Below, piece by piece: positions 35,723 through 48,078 of a stretch of 64,000 bases of DNA; position 1 is the first letter of the stretch, and every line of letters starts with the position of its first letter. Made by a program: the position numbers and the translations under genes. The stretch comes from Pseudomonas syringae (GTDB taxonomy: Bacteria > Pseudomonadota > Gammaproteobacteria > Pseudomonadales > Pseudomonadaceae): positions 1-64,000 of the forward strand of contig NZ_LGSI01000044.1 of NCBI RefSeq assembly GCF_001698815.1. Reading direction: 5' to 3'. The notes below the pieces were generated by a model. The model was not told where the DNA came from. It searched no databases and saw nothing but the letters and a program-made list of their open reading frames with translations.

Positions 35723-37993
35723 ATGTTAAACCGTGAGCTCGAAGTCACCCTCAATCTGGCCTTCAAGGAGGCTCGCTCCAAGCGTCATGAATTCATGACC
35801 GTCGAGCACCTCCTGCTGGCTCTATTGGATAATGAGGCTGCCGCCACTGTTCTGCGTGCCTGCGGCGCAAACCTCGATAAGCTCAAGCATGATCTGCAGG
35901 AGTTCATCGACTCCACCACACCGTTGATCCCGGTCCACGACGAGGATCGCGAAACCCAGCCAACCCTGGGCTTCCAGCGTGTGCTGCAGCGTGCTGTCTT
36001 CCACGTGCAGAGTTCCGGCAAGCGTGAAGTCACCGGCGCCAACGTGCTGGTTGCGATTTTCAGTGAGCAGGAAAGCCAGGCAGTGTTTCTGCTCAAGCAG
36101 CAGAGCGTTGCACGCATCGACGTTGTCAATTACATCGCGCATGGCATTTCTAAAGTGCCTGGGCACGGCGATCACTCTGAAGGTGAGCAAGATATGCAGG
36201 ACGACGAGGGCGGTGAGTCTTCTTCTTCAGGCAATCCTCTGGATGCCTATGCCAGCAACCTCAACGAACTGGCACGCCAGGGTCGAATCGACCCGCTGGT
36301 CGGTCGTGAGCTTGAGGTCGAGCGCGTTGCGCAAATCCTCGCCAGACGCCGGAAAAACAACCCGTTGCTGGTTGGCGAGGCTGGCGTAGGCAAGACCGCA
36401 ATCGCCGAAGGCCTGGCCAAGCGTATTGTCGACAATCAGGTGCCTGATCTGCTCGCCAATAGCGTCGTTTACTCCCTTGATCTTGGCGCATTACTGGCCG
36501 GGACCAAGTACCGTGGCGACTTTGAAAAACGCTTCAAAGCGTTGCTCAATGAGCTGAAGAAACGGCCACATGCCATTCTGTTCATCGATGAAATCCACAC
36601 TATCATCGGTGCCGGTGCGGCATCCGGCGGCGTGATGGATGCTTCGAATCTGCTCAAGCCGTTGCTTTCTTCGGGTGATATCCGCTGCATCGGTTCGACT
36701 ACGTTCCAGGAATTTCGTGGCATCTTCGAAAAAGATCGCGCCCTGGCACGCCGCTTCCAGAAAGTTGATGTGTCTGAGCCTTCGGTGGAAGACACCATTG
36801 GCATTCTCAGAGGGCTCAAAGGTCGTTTCGAGCAGCATCACAATATCGAGTACAGCGACGAAGCGCTGCGCGCGGCTGCCGAGCTGGCTTCGCGCTACAT
36901 CAATGATCGGCATATGCCGGACAAGGCTATCGATGTGATCGATGAGGCGGGCGCCTATCAACGTCTGCAGCCGATCGAGAAGCGCGTCAAACGGATTGAA
37001 GTGGCGCAAGTTGAAGACATCGTGGCGAAAATCGCACGTATTCCGCCTAAACACGTCAATAGCTCCGACAAGGAGCTGCTGCGTAACCTTGAGCGCGATC
37101 TCAAGCTGACGGTGTTTGGTCAGGATGCGGCGATCGACTCACTGTCAACGGCTATCAAACTGTCGCGTGCGGGCTTGAAGTCGCCGGACAAACCGGTCGG
37201 TTCCTTCCTGTTCGCCGGTCCTACCGGTGTCGGCAAGACCGAAGCGGCTCGTCAGCTGGCCAAGGCGTTGGGTATCGAGCTGGTGCGTTTCGATATGTCC
37301 GAGTACATGGAGCGTCACACCGTATCGCGTCTGATCGGTGCGCCTCCAGGTTATGTCGGCTTTGATCAGGGCGGTTTGCTCACTGAAGCGATCACCAAGC
37401 AGCCGCATTGCGTATTGCTGCTCGATGAAATCGAAAAAGCGCATCCGGAAGTCTTCAATCTGCTGCTGCAGGTGATGGATCACGGGACCTTGACCGACAA
37501 CAACGGGCGCAAGGCTGACTTCCGCAATGTGATCGTCATCATGACCACGAACGCAGGCGCCGAAACGGCAGCGCGTGCGTCCATCGGCTTTACCCATCAG
37601 GACCACTCGTCTGATGCGATGGAAGTGATCAAGAAGAGCTTCACGCCTGAGTTCCGCAACCGTCTGGACACCATCATTCAATTTGGTCGCCTCAGTCACG
37701 AGGTTATCAAGAGCGTGGTGGACAAGTTCCTTACCGAGCTTCAGGCGCAGCTGGAAGACAAGCGAGTCCTGCTCGAAGTCACCGATGCGGCACGCAGCTG
37801 GTTGGCGGCGGGTGGTTACGATGCACAGATGGGCGCTCGACCAATGGCGCGTTTGATTCAGGACAAGATCAAGCGTCCGCTGGCTGAAGAGATCCTGTTC
37901 GGCGAATTGGCTGAGCACGGTGGTGTTGTGCACATCGACGTCAAGGATGGCGAGATGACCTTCGATTTCGAGACCACGGCGGAAATGGCCTAA
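35723..37993 (+). CDS. clpA: ATP-dependent Clp protease ATP-binding subunit ClpA
   Basis: A 756-residue AAA+ unfoldase that partners ClpP. It has the N-terminal double Clp_N repeat (1-145), a first AAA module with GEAGVGKT (about 218) and [13 protein letters not shown], and a second with GPTGVGKT (about 500) and [13 protein letters not shown]. The ClpP-docking tripeptide is in the loop [10 protein letters not shown] clear Shine-Dalgarno sequence (GAGGTGA) precedes the ATG. It is encoded with clpS. Confidence 0.97.
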   Translation: MLNRELEVTLNLAFKEARSKRHEFMTVEHLLLALLDNEAAATVLRACGANLDKLKHDLQEFIDSTTPLIPVHDEDRETQPTLGFQRVLQRAVFHVQSSGKREVTGANVLVAIFSEQESQAVFLLKQQSVARIDVVNYIAHGISKVPGHGDHSEGEQDMQDDEGGESSSSGNPLDAYASNLNELARQGRIDPLVGRELEVERVAQILARRRKNNPLLVGEAGVGKTAIAEGLAKRIVDNQVPDLLANSVVYSLDLGALLAGTKYRGDFEKRFKALLNELKKRPHAILFIDEIHTIIGAGAASGGVMDASNLLKPLLSSGDIRCIGSTTFQEFRGIFEKDRALARRFQKVDVSEPSVEDTIGILRGLKGRFEQHHNIEYSDEALRAAAELASRYINDRHMPDKAIDVIDEAGAYQRLQPIEKRVKRIEVAQVEDIVAKIARIPPKHVNSSDKELLRNLERDLKLTVFGQDAAIDSLSTAIKLSRAGLKSPDKPVGSFLFAGPTGVGKTEAARQLAKALGIELVRFDMSEYMERHTVSRLIGAPPGYVGFDQGGLLTEAITKQPHCVLLLDEIEKAHPEVFNLLLQVMDHGTLTDNNGRKADFRNVIVIMTTNAGAETAARASIGFTHQDHSSDAMEVIKKSFTPEFRNRLDTIIQFGRLSHEVIKSVVDKFLTELQAQLEDKRVLLEVTDAARSWLAAGGYDAQMGARPMARLIQDKIKRPLAEEILFGELAEHGGVVHIDVKDGEMTFDFETTAEMA

Positions 37994-38012
37994 GCCTCGA
38001 ACACAGCCCCGA

Positions 38013-38052
38013 AAAAAAGCCCCGCGTCTCGCAAGAGCCGCGGGGCTTTTTG
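38013..38052 (+). terminator. Rho-independent terminator after clpA
   Basis: AAAAAGCCCCGCG / CGCGGGGCTTTTT with a 12-base loop, 20 bases after the clpA stop. Confidence 0.93.
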
Positions 38053-38068
38053 TTGGCGACACTATTCT

Positions 38069-38155
38069 GTTGGAGCGAGGCTTGCCCGCGAATCAGTCGC
38101 TGCGGTACGGCAGGCAAGCCTTGTAATCGACCTTCGCGGGCAAGCCTCGCTCCAG
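38069..38155. repeat. Second paired REP element (BIME)
   Basis: GTTGGAGCGAGGCTTGCCCG at 38069-38088 and its inverse CGCGGGCAAGCCTCGCTCCA at 38136-38155, same family as the pair at 22.24 kb. The loop holds a third, partial copy (GGCAAGCCTTG, 38113-38123). It lies between the clpA and infA terminators, i.e. between convergent genes. Confidence 0.85.
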
Positions 38156-38190
38156 GAAAACCCTTTGCGCGCGACAAAACTCAGACGAAC

Positions 38191-38220
38191 AAAAACGCCC
38201 GGCAGATGCCGGGCGTTTTC
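38191..38220 (-). terminator. Rho-independent terminator after infA
   Basis: AAAACGCCCGGCA / TGCCGGGCGTTTT with a 2-base loop, followed by TTTTG on the minus strand, about 13 bases after the infA stop. Confidence 0.9.
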
Positions 38221-38232
38221 GTCAAGACTTGC

Positions 38233-38451
38233 TTAACGGGCGCGGTAAGTAATGCGCCCTTTGCTCAAGTCGTAGGGCGTCAGTTCAACACGCACCTTGT
38301 CGCCGGTAAGAATACGGATGTAGTTCTTGCGCATCTTGCCGGATATATGCGCGGTTACGACGTGCCCATTTTCCAACTCCACACGAAACATGGTGTTGGG
38401 CAGGGTGTCGACGACAGTGCCTTCCATTTCGAAGCTGTCTTCTTTCGACAT
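38233..38451 (-). CDS. infA: Translation initiation factor IF-1
   Basis: A 72-residue S1/OB-fold protein that occupies the ribosomal A site during initiation. It matches the family end to end: [38 protein letters not shown], and ends [11 protein letters not shown]. The start at 38451 (MSKEDSFEM) gives the standard 72-residue length. It stands between the N-degron genes clpSA and bpt-aat, as in other gammaproteobacteria. Confidence 0.98.
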
Positions 38452-38551
38452 GCAGTAAAGCCCTCGGTATCCAATGAGTGGCCCGGTGCAAGTGGCGCCA
38501 GGCAAAAGCGGCGTGCATTGTGCCCGAAAAATGATGTTTAAGCCAAGGGCT

Positions 38552-39259
38552 TCAGTAAAGAGTGACCCATCTCTGATTTGTCAGCAGCTCAATGGGCCGA
38601 TATTGAGTCTTGTAATTCATCTTTTGGCAGTTCTTTATCCAGTACCCCAGATAGACCGCGTGGAGCTTGAGGCGCGAGGCTTCAGCTATTTGCCACAAAA
38701 TCGCGTATCGCCCCAGACTGCGGCGCTCTTCAGTTGGTTCGTAGAAGGTGTAAACCGCTGAAAGGCCATTGGGCAGCAGGTCGGTAACCGCCACTGCAAC
38801 CAAGCGTTTCTCGACGCGAAATTCGTAGAATCTGCAGAAGGGCAGGTCGCGAACCAAAAAAGTCGAAAACTGGTCGCGACTGGGTGGAAACATGTCGCCA
38901 TCGGCGTGCCTTTGTTCGATATAGCGCTGATAGAGATCGAAATACTCTTCGGTGAAGTGCGGCTTGGTACTGCTGACCTGGATATCCGCGTTGCGTTTGA
39001 AAATGCGCTTCTGTTGCCGATTAGGTACGAACAGGTCGACAGGGATTCTGGCAGGGACGCACGCGCTGCAATTCTGGCAGTGAGGTCGATACAGGTGATC
39101 GCCACTGCGGCGGAAGCCCATGTCCGAGAGGTCGGCATAGACCTTGACGTCCATCGGCTGGCTGGGGTCCAGGAACAGCGTGGTCGCCTGTTCCTCAGGC
39201 AAATAGCTGCAGGAATGGGGTTGAGTGGCATAAAACTTAAGCCGGGCCAGCTCTGTCAT
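38552..39259 (-). CDS. bpt: Aspartate/glutamate leucyltransferase (Bpt)
   Basis: A 235-residue aminoacyl-tRNA-protein transferase that adds Leu to N-terminal Asp or Glu (EC 2.3.2.29), creating a primary N-degron for ClpS. It has the N-terminal cysteine motif [12 protein letters not shown] (about 61-72) and the ATE C-terminal GNAT-like domain ending [11 protein letters not shown]. Also called ate. It is followed after 23 bases upstream by aat, its functional partner. Confidence 0.95.
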
Positions 39260-39282
39260 GATCGCCCCCCTGATAAAAACCT

Positions 39283-39996
39283 TTAGTTAGAGTGTATGTC
39301 AGGCTGCTGAACTCGCCTAGGCAGCCAGTCGGCGTTATTTGGCAGGTCCAGATGCCGACGCAGATATTCGGCAAACGCCTGGCGCGGGATGGGGCGAGCG
39401 CCAAAGCTGTGCAAATGGCCGGTTGGCATCTGGCAGTCGATCAGTACGAAACCCCAGTTGCTCAAACGCTCCACCAGGGTGGCAAAACCCACTTTCGATG
39501 CGTTATCGGCATGGCTGAACATCGATTCCCCGAAGAACAGCTGCCCCATGGCCAAACCGTACAAGCCGCCCACCAACGTACCGTTTTCCCAGACTTCTAC
39601 GCTGTGGGCATGACCGCGCTCGTGCAATTCCAGATAAGCGGCCTGCATCGGTCCGGTGATCCAGGTGCCGTCCGCATAACTGCGCGGCCCTGCGCAGGCG
39701 CGTATCACTGCGGCAAAGTCCTGATCGAAGGTCACCTGAAAACGCCCCTGCCGAATGACTTTGCCCAGGCTGCGTGATACATGCAGCTCTTCGGGAAATA
39801 TCACCGTGCGCGGATCCGGTGACCACCAGAGGATCGGCTGGCCTTCCTGGAACCACGGGAAGCAGCCGTGGCGATAAGCTTGAATCAGCCGGTCCGCAGA
39901 CAGATCACCGCCCGCGGCGAGCAAGCCATCAGGCTCGCGCAGGGCTTTTTCCAGCGGCGGAAATACCAGGCTGTTGCGCTGCAACCAGGTCAGCAT
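39283..39996 (-). CDS. aat: Leucyl/phenylalanyl-tRNA-protein transferase
   Basis: A 237-residue enzyme that transfers Leu or Phe to proteins with N-terminal Lys or Arg, feeding the ClpS/ClpAP pathway. The family signature [20 protein letters not shown] is at about 30-49, followed by ILWWSPDPR and, later, [17 protein letters not shown]. The start at 39996 ([11 protein letters not shown]) is chosen because the open frame continues 111 codons upstream with no similarity to the family. Confidence 0.95.
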   Translation of the reverse strand: MLTWLQRNSLVFPPLEKALREPDGLLAAGGDLSADRLIQAYRHGCFPWFQEGQPILWWSPDPRTVIFPEELHVSRSLGKVIRQGRFQVTFDQDFAAVIRACAGPRSYADGTWITGPMQAAYLELHERGHAHSVEVWENGTLVGGLYGLAMGQLFFGESMFSHADNASKVGFATLVERLSNWGFVLIDCQMPTGHLHSFGARPIPRQAFAEYLRRHLDLPNNADWLPRRVQQPDIHSN

Positions 39997-40458
39997 GAGG
40001 TCAGGGCTGTGCGAGAGGGGAGGGCGATAAACGCAATGCTGCAACTCTGCGTGACATGCGTGGTCATAAGCGGTCGTCCTTTTGAGGTCGGTCTCCTGAC
40101 CGTATGATGGCTTTTTGGGTGATAAGTCACCCTGAATTCGTACGGCCTGGAACGTTTCGCGAAGCTGAGCAAGGTACGTCTCATAAGTCTTTGTCAGCAA
40201 AGGCAATGCGTGCTCAAATTGACCGTTCCCGGTGAGTCTTGAAGATATGCTACACCCAAGCCAGACTAGCGTGGCATCGACGGTGCAAACCCGTACAATG
40301 CCAACCTTGTTTCTTGTCTTTCGAGTCATCGTCCGGTCCGCGCCTGGCAGCGCACCGTCTACACCCGTTTTCAGGATTGACGATCCTTATTTCGTGAATA
40401 CAGTACGTTCGACGTCAACCATCAGATGTTCGCGCTCCAGCGCAGGAAAAAAAGCGTT
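39997..40458. other. Divergent region between aat and ftsK
   Basis: A 462-base region. In P. aeruginosa a thioredoxin reductase gene (trxB1) lies between aat and ftsK; here there is none, and I see no trxB remnant such as a GxGxxG or CATC motif. An open frame on the minus strand fused in frame to aat covers much of it, but it has no start signal or similarity I recognise. Confidence 0.55.
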
Positions 40459-42867
40459 TTGAAGAAATCCACCGCAGCACCCAGCCCCGTTCCGCTTTGG
40501 CGGCAGCAATTGCACTACCGGCTCAAGGAAGGTGCGCTGATCGCTTTCGGCGCCCTGTGCCTGTATTTGATGATGGCACTGCTGACCTACGACCAGAATG
40601 ATCCCGGCTGGAGCCACACCAGCAGCGCGGTACAAGTCCAGAACGCGGCCGGGCGTGCGGGTGCTTTTTGCGCTGACATCCTGTTCATGGTGCTGGGCTA
40701 CTTTGCCTACATATTCCCGTTGCTGCTGGCGATCAAGACGTATCAGATCTTCCGTCATCGCCACGAACCCTGGCAGTGGAGCGGCTGGCTATTCTCCTGG
40801 CGCTTGATCGGCCTGGTGTTTCTGGTTCTGGCCGGTGCGGCGCTGGCGCATATTCATTTCCACTTTGCGGCAGGTTTCCCCGGTTCGGCGGGTGGCGTTC
40901 TGGGTGAAATTCTGGGCGATATGGCCAAGAAAGCCTTGAACATCCAGGGCAGCACCTTGTTGTTCATTGCCCTGTTTTTGTTCGGCCTGACGGTATTTAC
41001 CGATCTGTCCTGGTTCAAGGTCATGGACGTGACCGGCAAGATCACCCTGGATCTGCTGGAGCTGTTCCAGGGCGCGGCCAGCCGTTGGTGGACTGCACGC
41101 AACGAGCGCAAGCAAATGGTTGCGCAATTGCGGGAAGCCGATAATCGGAGCTACGACAAAGTAGCGTCTGTCGCAGGCGAGCGGCGCGAGCCGGTCAAGC
41201 CCAAAGAGCGCCCGATCGAGCCGCCACGTGAACAAGTCTTCACCAAGCCGGTGGCCGAGCGAGAAAAACACATTGCTGCGGTCATCCCGCCAGCACCCGC
41301 CAAGGCCCCCGAGCCAAGCAAGCGCGTGCTGAAAGAAAAGCAGGCGCCGCTCTTCGTCGACAGCGCTGTGGAAGGCACGTTGCCGCCCATCTCGATTCTC
41401 GACCCGGCAGAAAAAAAGCAGCTCAATTACTCGCCAGAGTCCCTGGCCGCAGTCGGCAATCTGCTGGAAATCAAGCTCAAGGAGTTTGGCGTAGAGGTTA
41501 CCGTCGACTCGATTCATCCAGGCCCGGTCATCACCCGTTACGAAATTCAACCCGCTGCGGGCGTGAAAGTCAGCCGTATCTCCAACCTCGCCAAGGACCT
41601 GGCGCGTTCCCTGGCGGTCACCAGCGTTCGGGTAGTTGAGGTCATTCCTGGCAAAACCACGGTCGGCATCGAGATTCCTAACGAAGACCGGCAGATCGTG
41701 CGCTTCTCCGAAGTGCTGTCGACGCCTGAATACGACGATGCCAAATCGCCGGTGACGCTGGCCCTGGGTCACGATATCGGCGGCAAGCCGGTGATTACCG
41801 ATCTGGCGAAGATGCCGCATTTGCTGGTTGCCGGTACTACCGGTTCCGGTAAATCGGTGGGCGTGAACGCGATGATTCTGTCGATCCTGTTCAAGTCCGG
41901 CCCGGAAGACGCCAAGCTGATCATGATCGACCCGAAAATGCTTGAACTGTCGATCTACGAAGGCATCCCGCACTTGCTCTGTCCGGTGGTTACCGACATG
42001 AAGGACGCCGCCAACGCCTTGCGCTGGAGCGTTGCCGAGATGGAGCGTCGCTACAAGCTGATGGCGAAGATGGGCGTGCGTAACCTGTCGGGCTTCAATC
42101 AGAAGGTCAGGGAAGCGCAGGAAGCCGGAACCCCGCTGGTTGATCCTCTGTACAAGCGTGAAAGCATTCACGACGAAGCACCGCTGTTGACCAAGTTGCC
42201 GACCATCGTGGTGGTGGTGGACGAATTTGCCGACATGATGATGATCGTCGGCAAAAAGGTCGAAGAGCTGATCGCGCGTATCGCACAAAAGGCTCGTGCG
42301 GCAGGGATTCACCTGATTCTCGCAACCCAGCGGCCTTCGGTTGATGTGATCACCGGTCTGATCAAGGCCAACATTCCGACGCGGATGGCGTTCCAGGTGT
42401 CGAGCAAGATCGACTCGCGGACCATCATCGACCAAGGCGGCGCCGAGCAATTGCTGGGTCACGGTGACATGCTTTACATGCCGCCGGGCACCAGCCTGCC
42501 AATCCGGGTCCATGGCGCCTTCGTTTCCGACGATGAGGTTCACCGCGTTGTCGAAGCGTGGAAACTGCGCGGGACGCCGGACTACAACGAAGATATTCTG
42601 GCAGGCGTTGAAGAGCCGGGCAGTGGCTTCGATGGCGGCAGCAGCGAAGGCTCCGACGACAGTGAAAGTGATGCGCTTTACGACGAAGCGGTCAAGTTCG
42701 TCCTGGAAAGTCGTCGCGCCTCGATTTCTGCGGTCCAGCGCAAGCTGAAGATCGGCTACAACCGCGCCGCGCGCATGATCGAAGCCATGGAAATGGCGGG
42801 CGTCGTCACTTCCATGAACACCAACGGGTCTCGCGAAGTCATCGCACCGGCGCCGATGCGTGACTGA
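40459..42867 (+). CDS. ftsK: DNA translocase FtsK
   Basis: An 802-residue division protein that pumps chromosome ends and activates XerCD at dif. Four TM helices lie in the first ~190 residues, followed by a short Pro/charged linker (about 210-300, shorter than in E. coli), the alpha-beta motor with Walker [12 protein letters not shown] and Walker [13 protein letters not shown], and a C-terminal gamma winged helix ([19 protein letters not shown]) that reads KOPS. The start is taken as TTG at 40459 with AGGA 11 bases upstream; an ATG at 40426 is in frame but lacks a ribosome site. Confidence 0.94.
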   Translation: MKKSTAAPSPVPLWRQQLHYRLKEGALIAFGALCLYLMMALLTYDQNDPGWSHTSSAVQVQNAAGRAGAFCADILFMVLGYFAYIFPLLLAIKTYQIFRHRHEPWQWSGWLFSWRLIGLVFLVLAGAALAHIHFHFAAGFPGSAGGVLGEILGDMAKKALNIQGSTLLFIALFLFGLTVFTDLSWFKVMDVTGKITLDLLELFQGAASRWWTARNERKQMVAQLREADNRSYDKVASVAGERREPVKPKERPIEPPREQVFTKPVAEREKHIAAVIPPAPAKAPEPSKRVLKEKQAPLFVDSAVEGTLPPISILDPAEKKQLNYSPESLAAVGNLLEIKLKEFGVEVTVDSIHPGPVITRYEIQPAAGVKVSRISNLAKDLARSLAVTSVRVVEVIPGKTTVGIEIPNEDRQIVRFSEVLSTPEYDDAKSPVTLALGHDIGGKPVITDLAKMPHLLVAGTTGSGKSVGVNAMILSILFKSGPEDAKLIMIDPKMLELSIYEGIPHLLCPVVTDMKDAANALRWSVAEMERRYKLMAKMGVRNLSGFNQKVREAQEAGTPLVDPLYKRESIHDEAPLLTKLPTIVVVVDEFADMMMIVGKKVEELIARIAQKARAAGIHLILATQRPSVDVITGLIKANIPTRMAFQVSSKIDSRTIIDQGGAEQLLGHGDMLYMPPGTSLPIRVHGAFVSDDEVHRVVEAWKLRGTPDYNEDILAGVEEPGSGFDGGSSEGSDDSESDALYDEAVKFVLESRRASISAVQRKLKIGYNRAARMIEAMEMAGVVTSMNTNGSREVIAPAPMRD

Positions 42868-42890
42868 CAGCAAGACTATGAACAACCTGT

Positions 42891-42917
42891 CCGCCGATGC
42901 ATTGGATGCGTCGGCGG
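42891..42917 (+). other. Hairpin between ftsK and lolA
   Basis: CCGCCGATGC (42891-42900) pairs with GCGTCGGCGG (42908-42917), a 10-bp stem with one G-T pair. It lies 24 bases after the ftsK stop and just before the lolA ribosome site. There is no T-run, so it may be an attenuating or stabilising element rather than a terminator. Confidence 0.45.
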
Positions 42918-42945
42918 GATTTCACCGAACTCAATGAGGACTCCC

Positions 42946-43569
42946 ATGCGTCTTATCCGCATGTTGTTGGTAACTGCACTGACCTTTTCCGCGATTCCGG
43001 CCCATGCCGACAGCAAGGATGTCGCGCGGCTGACCCAGTTGCTGGAGAAATCCCAGACACTGACGGCACGCTTCTCCCAGCTGACCCTGGATGGCAGCGG
43101 CACTCAGTTGCAGGAAACCGCAGGCGAAATGGCCTTGCAGCGTCCAGGGCTGTTCAACTGGCACACCGATGCGCCACAGGAACAGCTGATGGTTTCGGAT
43201 GGCAAGAAGGTTTCGCTATGGGACCCCGATCTTGAGCAAGTCACTATCAAGACCCTGGACCAGCGCCTGACTCAAACACCGGCCCTGCTGCTGTCTGGTG
43301 ATGTATCGAAGATCAGCGAAAGCTTTGAAATCTCCTCCAAGGAAGCGGGCGGCGTGATCGACTTCGTGCTCAAGCCCAAAACCAAGGACACGCTGTTCGA
43401 CAGCCTGCGCCTGTCGTTCCGCAACGGCATCATCAACGACATGCAGTTGATCGACAGCGTGGGTCAGCGCACTAATATCCTGTTCACTGGCGTGAAGGCC
43501 AATGAGCCGATCGCGGCGAGCAAATTCCAGTTCCAGATTCCCAAAGGCGCTGATGTCATTCAGGAATAA
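42946..43569 (+). CDS. lolA: Outer-membrane lipoprotein carrier protein LolA
   Basis: Periplasmic chaperone that carries lipoproteins from LolCDE to LolB. 207 residues with a signal peptide (about 1-20, cleaved after AHA). Family features: [16 protein letters not shown] near the mature N-terminus, [15 protein letters not shown], and [15 protein letters not shown]. The start at 42946 has GAGG 6 bases upstream and removes four extra codons that would lack a ribosome site. Gene order ftsK-lolA-rarA-serS is the same as in E. coli. Confidence 0.95.
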   Translation: MRLIRMLLVTALTFSAIPAHADSKDVARLTQLLEKSQTLTARFSQLTLDGSGTQLQETAGEMALQRPGLFNWHTDAPQEQLMVSDGKKVSLWDPDLEQVTIKTLDQRLTQTPALLLSGDVSKISESFEISSKEAGGVIDFVLKPKTKDTLFDSLRLSFRNGIINDMQLIDSVGQRTNILFTGVKANEPIAASKFQFQIPKGADVIQE

Positions 43570-43588
43570 GAGGTTTTAAACGTCGCCC

Positions 43589-44911
43589 ATGGACCTGTTT
43601 CGAAGTGATCCGATAGCTCAGCCGCTGGCCGCCCGCTTGCGTGCGACCAACCTGGACGAATACGTCGGCCAGGAGCATTTGCTTGCCCACGGTAAGCCAT
43701 TGCGTGAAGCGTTGGAGCAGGGCGCCTTGCACTCGATGATCTTCTGGGGGCCGCCGGGCGTTGGCAAAACGACGTTGGCGCGGCTGCTGGCCAAGGTTTC
43801 CGATGCGCATTTTGAAACCGTTTCAGCAGTGCTGGCGGGCGTGAAGGAAATTCGCCTGGCCGTCGAAGTGGCCAAGCAGCAGGCCGGGCAATACGGTCGC
43901 CGCACAATCCTGTTTGTCGACGAAGTGCATCGCTTCAATAAGTCTCAGCAGGATGCGTTTCTGCCCTACGTCGAAGACGGCACGCTGATTTTCATCGGTG
44001 CCACCACGGAAAATCCTTCGTTCGAACTTAACAACGCCTTGCTATCCCGCGCCCGGGTCTATGTGCTCAAGAGTCTCGACGAGTCGGCGCTGCGCAAGCT
44101 GGTGCAGCGTGCGCTCACCGAGGACCGTGGGTTGGGTCAGCATCGCTTGAGCCTGAGTGATGAAGGTTTTGCAATGCTGATGGCTGCCGCTGATGGAGAC
44201 GGTCGACGCATGCTCAATCTGCTGGAGAACGCATCTGATCTGGCTGAAGACGGCTCGGAAATCGGTCTCGACTTGCTGCAAAGTCTGCTGGGTGACAGCC
44301 GACGTCGCTTCGACAAGGGCGGCGAAGCGTTCTACGACCAGATTTCTGCGCTGCATAAATCCATTCGCGGCTCCAATCCTGATGCGGCGCTGTACTGGTT
44401 CGCGCGCATGATCGATGGCGGCTGCGATCCGTTGTATCTGGCGCGCCGTGTGGTACGCATGGCCAGTGAAGACATCGGTAATGCGGATCCACGCGCGCTG
44501 CCGCTGTGCATGTCCGCCTGGGATGTGCAGGAGCGGCTGGGCAGTCCGGAAGGCGAACTGGCGGTCGCGCAGGCGATTGTCTATCTGGCCTGTGCACCGA
44601 AAAGCAATGCAGTGTACATGGCCTTCAAGACGGCGATGCGCGAAGCGACCGAGCACGGGTCTCTCGAAGTCCCGCTGCACTTGCGCAACGCGCCGACCAA
44701 ACTAATGAAACAGCTGGGCTACGGCGAAGAATACCGCTATGCCCACGACGAACCGGATGCCTACGCTGCCGGCGAAGACTATTTCCCTGACGAACTTGAA
44801 CCGCGCCAGTATTACCAGCCAGTGCCTCGCGGCCTGGAACTGAAAATCGGCGAGAAGTTGCGTCATTTGGCTGCGCTGGACGCAGCGAGCCCCCAGCAGC
44901 GGAGAAAGTAG
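43589..44911 (+). CDS. rarA: Replication-associated recombination protein A (RarA/MgsA)
   Basis: A 440-residue AAA+ ATPase related to clamp-loader subunits, acting at stalled forks. Walker A is GPPGVGKTT (about 54), Walker [13 protein letters not shown], sensor 1 [12 protein letters not shown]. The C-terminal half has the RarA tetramerisation domain ([20 protein letters not shown]). It lies between lolA and crcB; its stop is two bases before the crcB start. Confidence 0.95.
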   Translation: MDLFRSDPIAQPLAARLRATNLDEYVGQEHLLAHGKPLREALEQGALHSMIFWGPPGVGKTTLARLLAKVSDAHFETVSAVLAGVKEIRLAVEVAKQQAGQYGRRTILFVDEVHRFNKSQQDAFLPYVEDGTLIFIGATTENPSFELNNALLSRARVYVLKSLDESALRKLVQRALTEDRGLGQHRLSLSDEGFAMLMAAADGDGRRMLNLLENASDLAEDGSEIGLDLLQSLLGDSRRRFDKGGEAFYDQISALHKSIRGSNPDAALYWFARMIDGGCDPLYLARRVVRMASEDIGNADPRALPLCMSAWDVQERLGSPEGELAVAQAIVYLACAPKSNAVYMAFKTAMREATEHGSLEVPLHLRNAPTKLMKQLGYGEEYRYAHDEPDAYAAGEDYFPDELEPRQYYQPVPRGLELKIGEKLRHLAALDAASPQQRRK

Positions 44912-44913
44912 TT

Positions 44914-46585
<1,672 letters not shown>

Positions 46586-47980
46586 ATGGAATTTCTGCCG
46601 CTGTTCCATAACCTGCGTGGCAGCCAAGTGCTGGTCGTGGGCGGTGGCGAGATTGCCTTGCGCAAATCCCGCTTGATCGCCGACGCCGGCGCGATATTGC
46701 GGGTGGTCGCGCCTCAAATCGAGCCGCAATTGGCGGAGTTGGTCAAGGGTAATGGCGGCCAGCTGATTCTTCGCGGCTACCGCGAAAGCGATCTTGATGG
46801 TTGCGTGCTGATCATCGCCGCCACCGATGACGAGCCGCTCAACGCTCAGGTTTCCGAGGATGCCAAGTTGCGTTGCGTGCCGGTAAACGTCGTCGACGCG
46901 CCGGCGCTGTGCAGCGTGATCTTCCCGGCCATCGTTGACCGCTCGCCGTTGGTCATTGCAGTCTCCAGTGGCGGTGACGCCCCGGTTCTGGCGCGGTTGA
47001 TTCGCGCCAAGCTGGAAACCTGGATTCCGTCGACTTACGGTCAGTTAGCTGGTCTGGCAGCACGTTTTCGCAGTCAGGTGAAGAATTTGTATCCGGACGT
47101 CACCCAGCGTCGCGCTTTCTGGGAAGAGGTTTTCCAGGGTCCGATTGCGGATCGACAACTGGCCGGGCAGGGTGCCGAAGCAGAACGGCTGCTGATGGCC
47201 AAGGTTGCGGGCGAGCCGCCTCATGCACCCGGCGAGGTGTACCTGGTTGGCGCAGGGCCTGGCGATCCGGACTTGCTGACGTTCCGTGCCTTGCGGCTCA
47301 TGCAGCAAGCCGATGTGGTGCTTTATGACCGACTCGTGGCGCCGGCGATTCTGGACCTGTGCCGTCGCGATGCCGAGCGAGTCTACGTCGGCAAGCAGCG
47401 CGCCGATCACGCTTTGCCTCAGGATCAGATTAACCGTCAGTTGGTGGATCTGGCCAAGCAAGGCAAACGTGTACTGCGCTTGAAGGGCGGCGACCCGTTC
47501 ATCTTCGGTCGTGGTGGCGAGGAAATCGAGGAACTGGCAGCCCACGGCATTCCGTTCCAGGTCGTGCCGGGTATCACCGCCGCCAGCGGCTGTGCGGCCT
47601 ACGCCGGGATTCCGCTGACTCATCGGGATCACGCGCAATCGGTGCGTTTTGTGACCGGTCACCTGAAAGATGGCACTACGGATCTGCCGTGGAACGACCT
47701 TGTTTCGCCTGCCCAGACGCTGGTGTTCTACATGGGTCTGATCGGTCTGCCAATTATCTGTGAAGAGCTGATCAAGCATGGCCGTTCGGCTGATACGCCT
47801 GCGGCGCTGATCCAGCAAGGCACGACGGTTAATCAGCGGGTGTTCACTGGCACTCTGGCTAATTTGCCGCAATTGGTGGCCGAGCATGAAGTCCATGCGC
47901 CGACCTTGGTGATTGTGGGCGAAGTGGTCAAGTTGCGTGAGAAACTGGCCTGGTTCGAAGGCGCTCAGGCTTCGGTCTGA
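46586..47980 (+). CDS. cysG: Siroheme synthase CysG (multifunctional)
   Basis: A 464-residue fusion. The N-terminal part is precorrin-2 dehydrogenase/ferrochelatase ([17 protein letters not shown] at about 15-31 is the NAD-binding loop; the conserved Ser in [13 protein letters not shown] is near 128). The C-terminal part is uroporphyrinogen-III methyltransferase ([15 protein letters not shown] at about 220, then [16 protein letters not shown]). Together they make siroheme for sulfite and nitrite reductases. It directly abuts serS and ends at a strong terminator. Confidence 0.97.
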   Translation: MEFLPLFHNLRGSQVLVVGGGEIALRKSRLIADAGAILRVVAPQIEPQLAELVKGNGGQLILRGYRESDLDGCVLIIAATDDEPLNAQVSEDAKLRCVPVNVVDAPALCSVIFPAIVDRSPLVIAVSSGGDAPVLARLIRAKLETWIPSTYGQLAGLAARFRSQVKNLYPDVTQRRAFWEEVFQGPIADRQLAGQGAEAERLLMAKVAGEPPHAPGEVYLVGAGPGDPDLLTFRALRLMQQADVVLYDRLVAPAILDLCRRDAERVYVGKQRADHALPQDQINRQLVDLAKQGKRVLRLKGGDPFIFGRGGEEIEELAAHGIPFQVVPGITAASGCAAYAGIPLTHRDHAQSVRFVTGHLKDGTTDLPWNDLVSPAQTLVFYMGLIGLPIICEELIKHGRSADTPAALIQQGTTVNQRVFTGTLANLPQLVAEHEVHAPTLVIVGEVVKLREKLAWFEGAQASV

Positions 47981-48018
47981 TGCCGGAATAACAATGCTGG
48001 AGTAACAGCGCCGGACAC

Positions 48019-48078
48019 AAAAACGCCGGACTGTTTGAGGCCTCTGATTCGAGAGTCTTCAAGCAGTCCGGCGTTTTT
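48019..48078. terminator. Bidirectional terminator between cysG and the glutathione S-transferase
   Basis: AAAAACGCCGGACTG / CAGTCCGGCGTTTTT, a perfect 15-bp stem with a 30-base loop. It serves the convergent cysG (+) and GST (-) genes; its right end overlaps the GST stop codon. Confidence 0.9.

Noticed and set aside
39997..40329. 111-codon N-terminal extension of aat
   Set aside because: The frame stays open but the sequence has no similarity to the transferase family, and the normal start at 39996 gives a complete protein.
40789..42885. 698-codon minus-strand open frame opposite ftsK
   Set aside because: Antisense shadow of ftsK; His/Arg/Gln-rich, with no domain features.
44905..44913. 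Fluoride riboswitch expected before crcB
   Set aside because: crcB starts two bases after the rarA stop, so no leader exists to hold the riboswitch.
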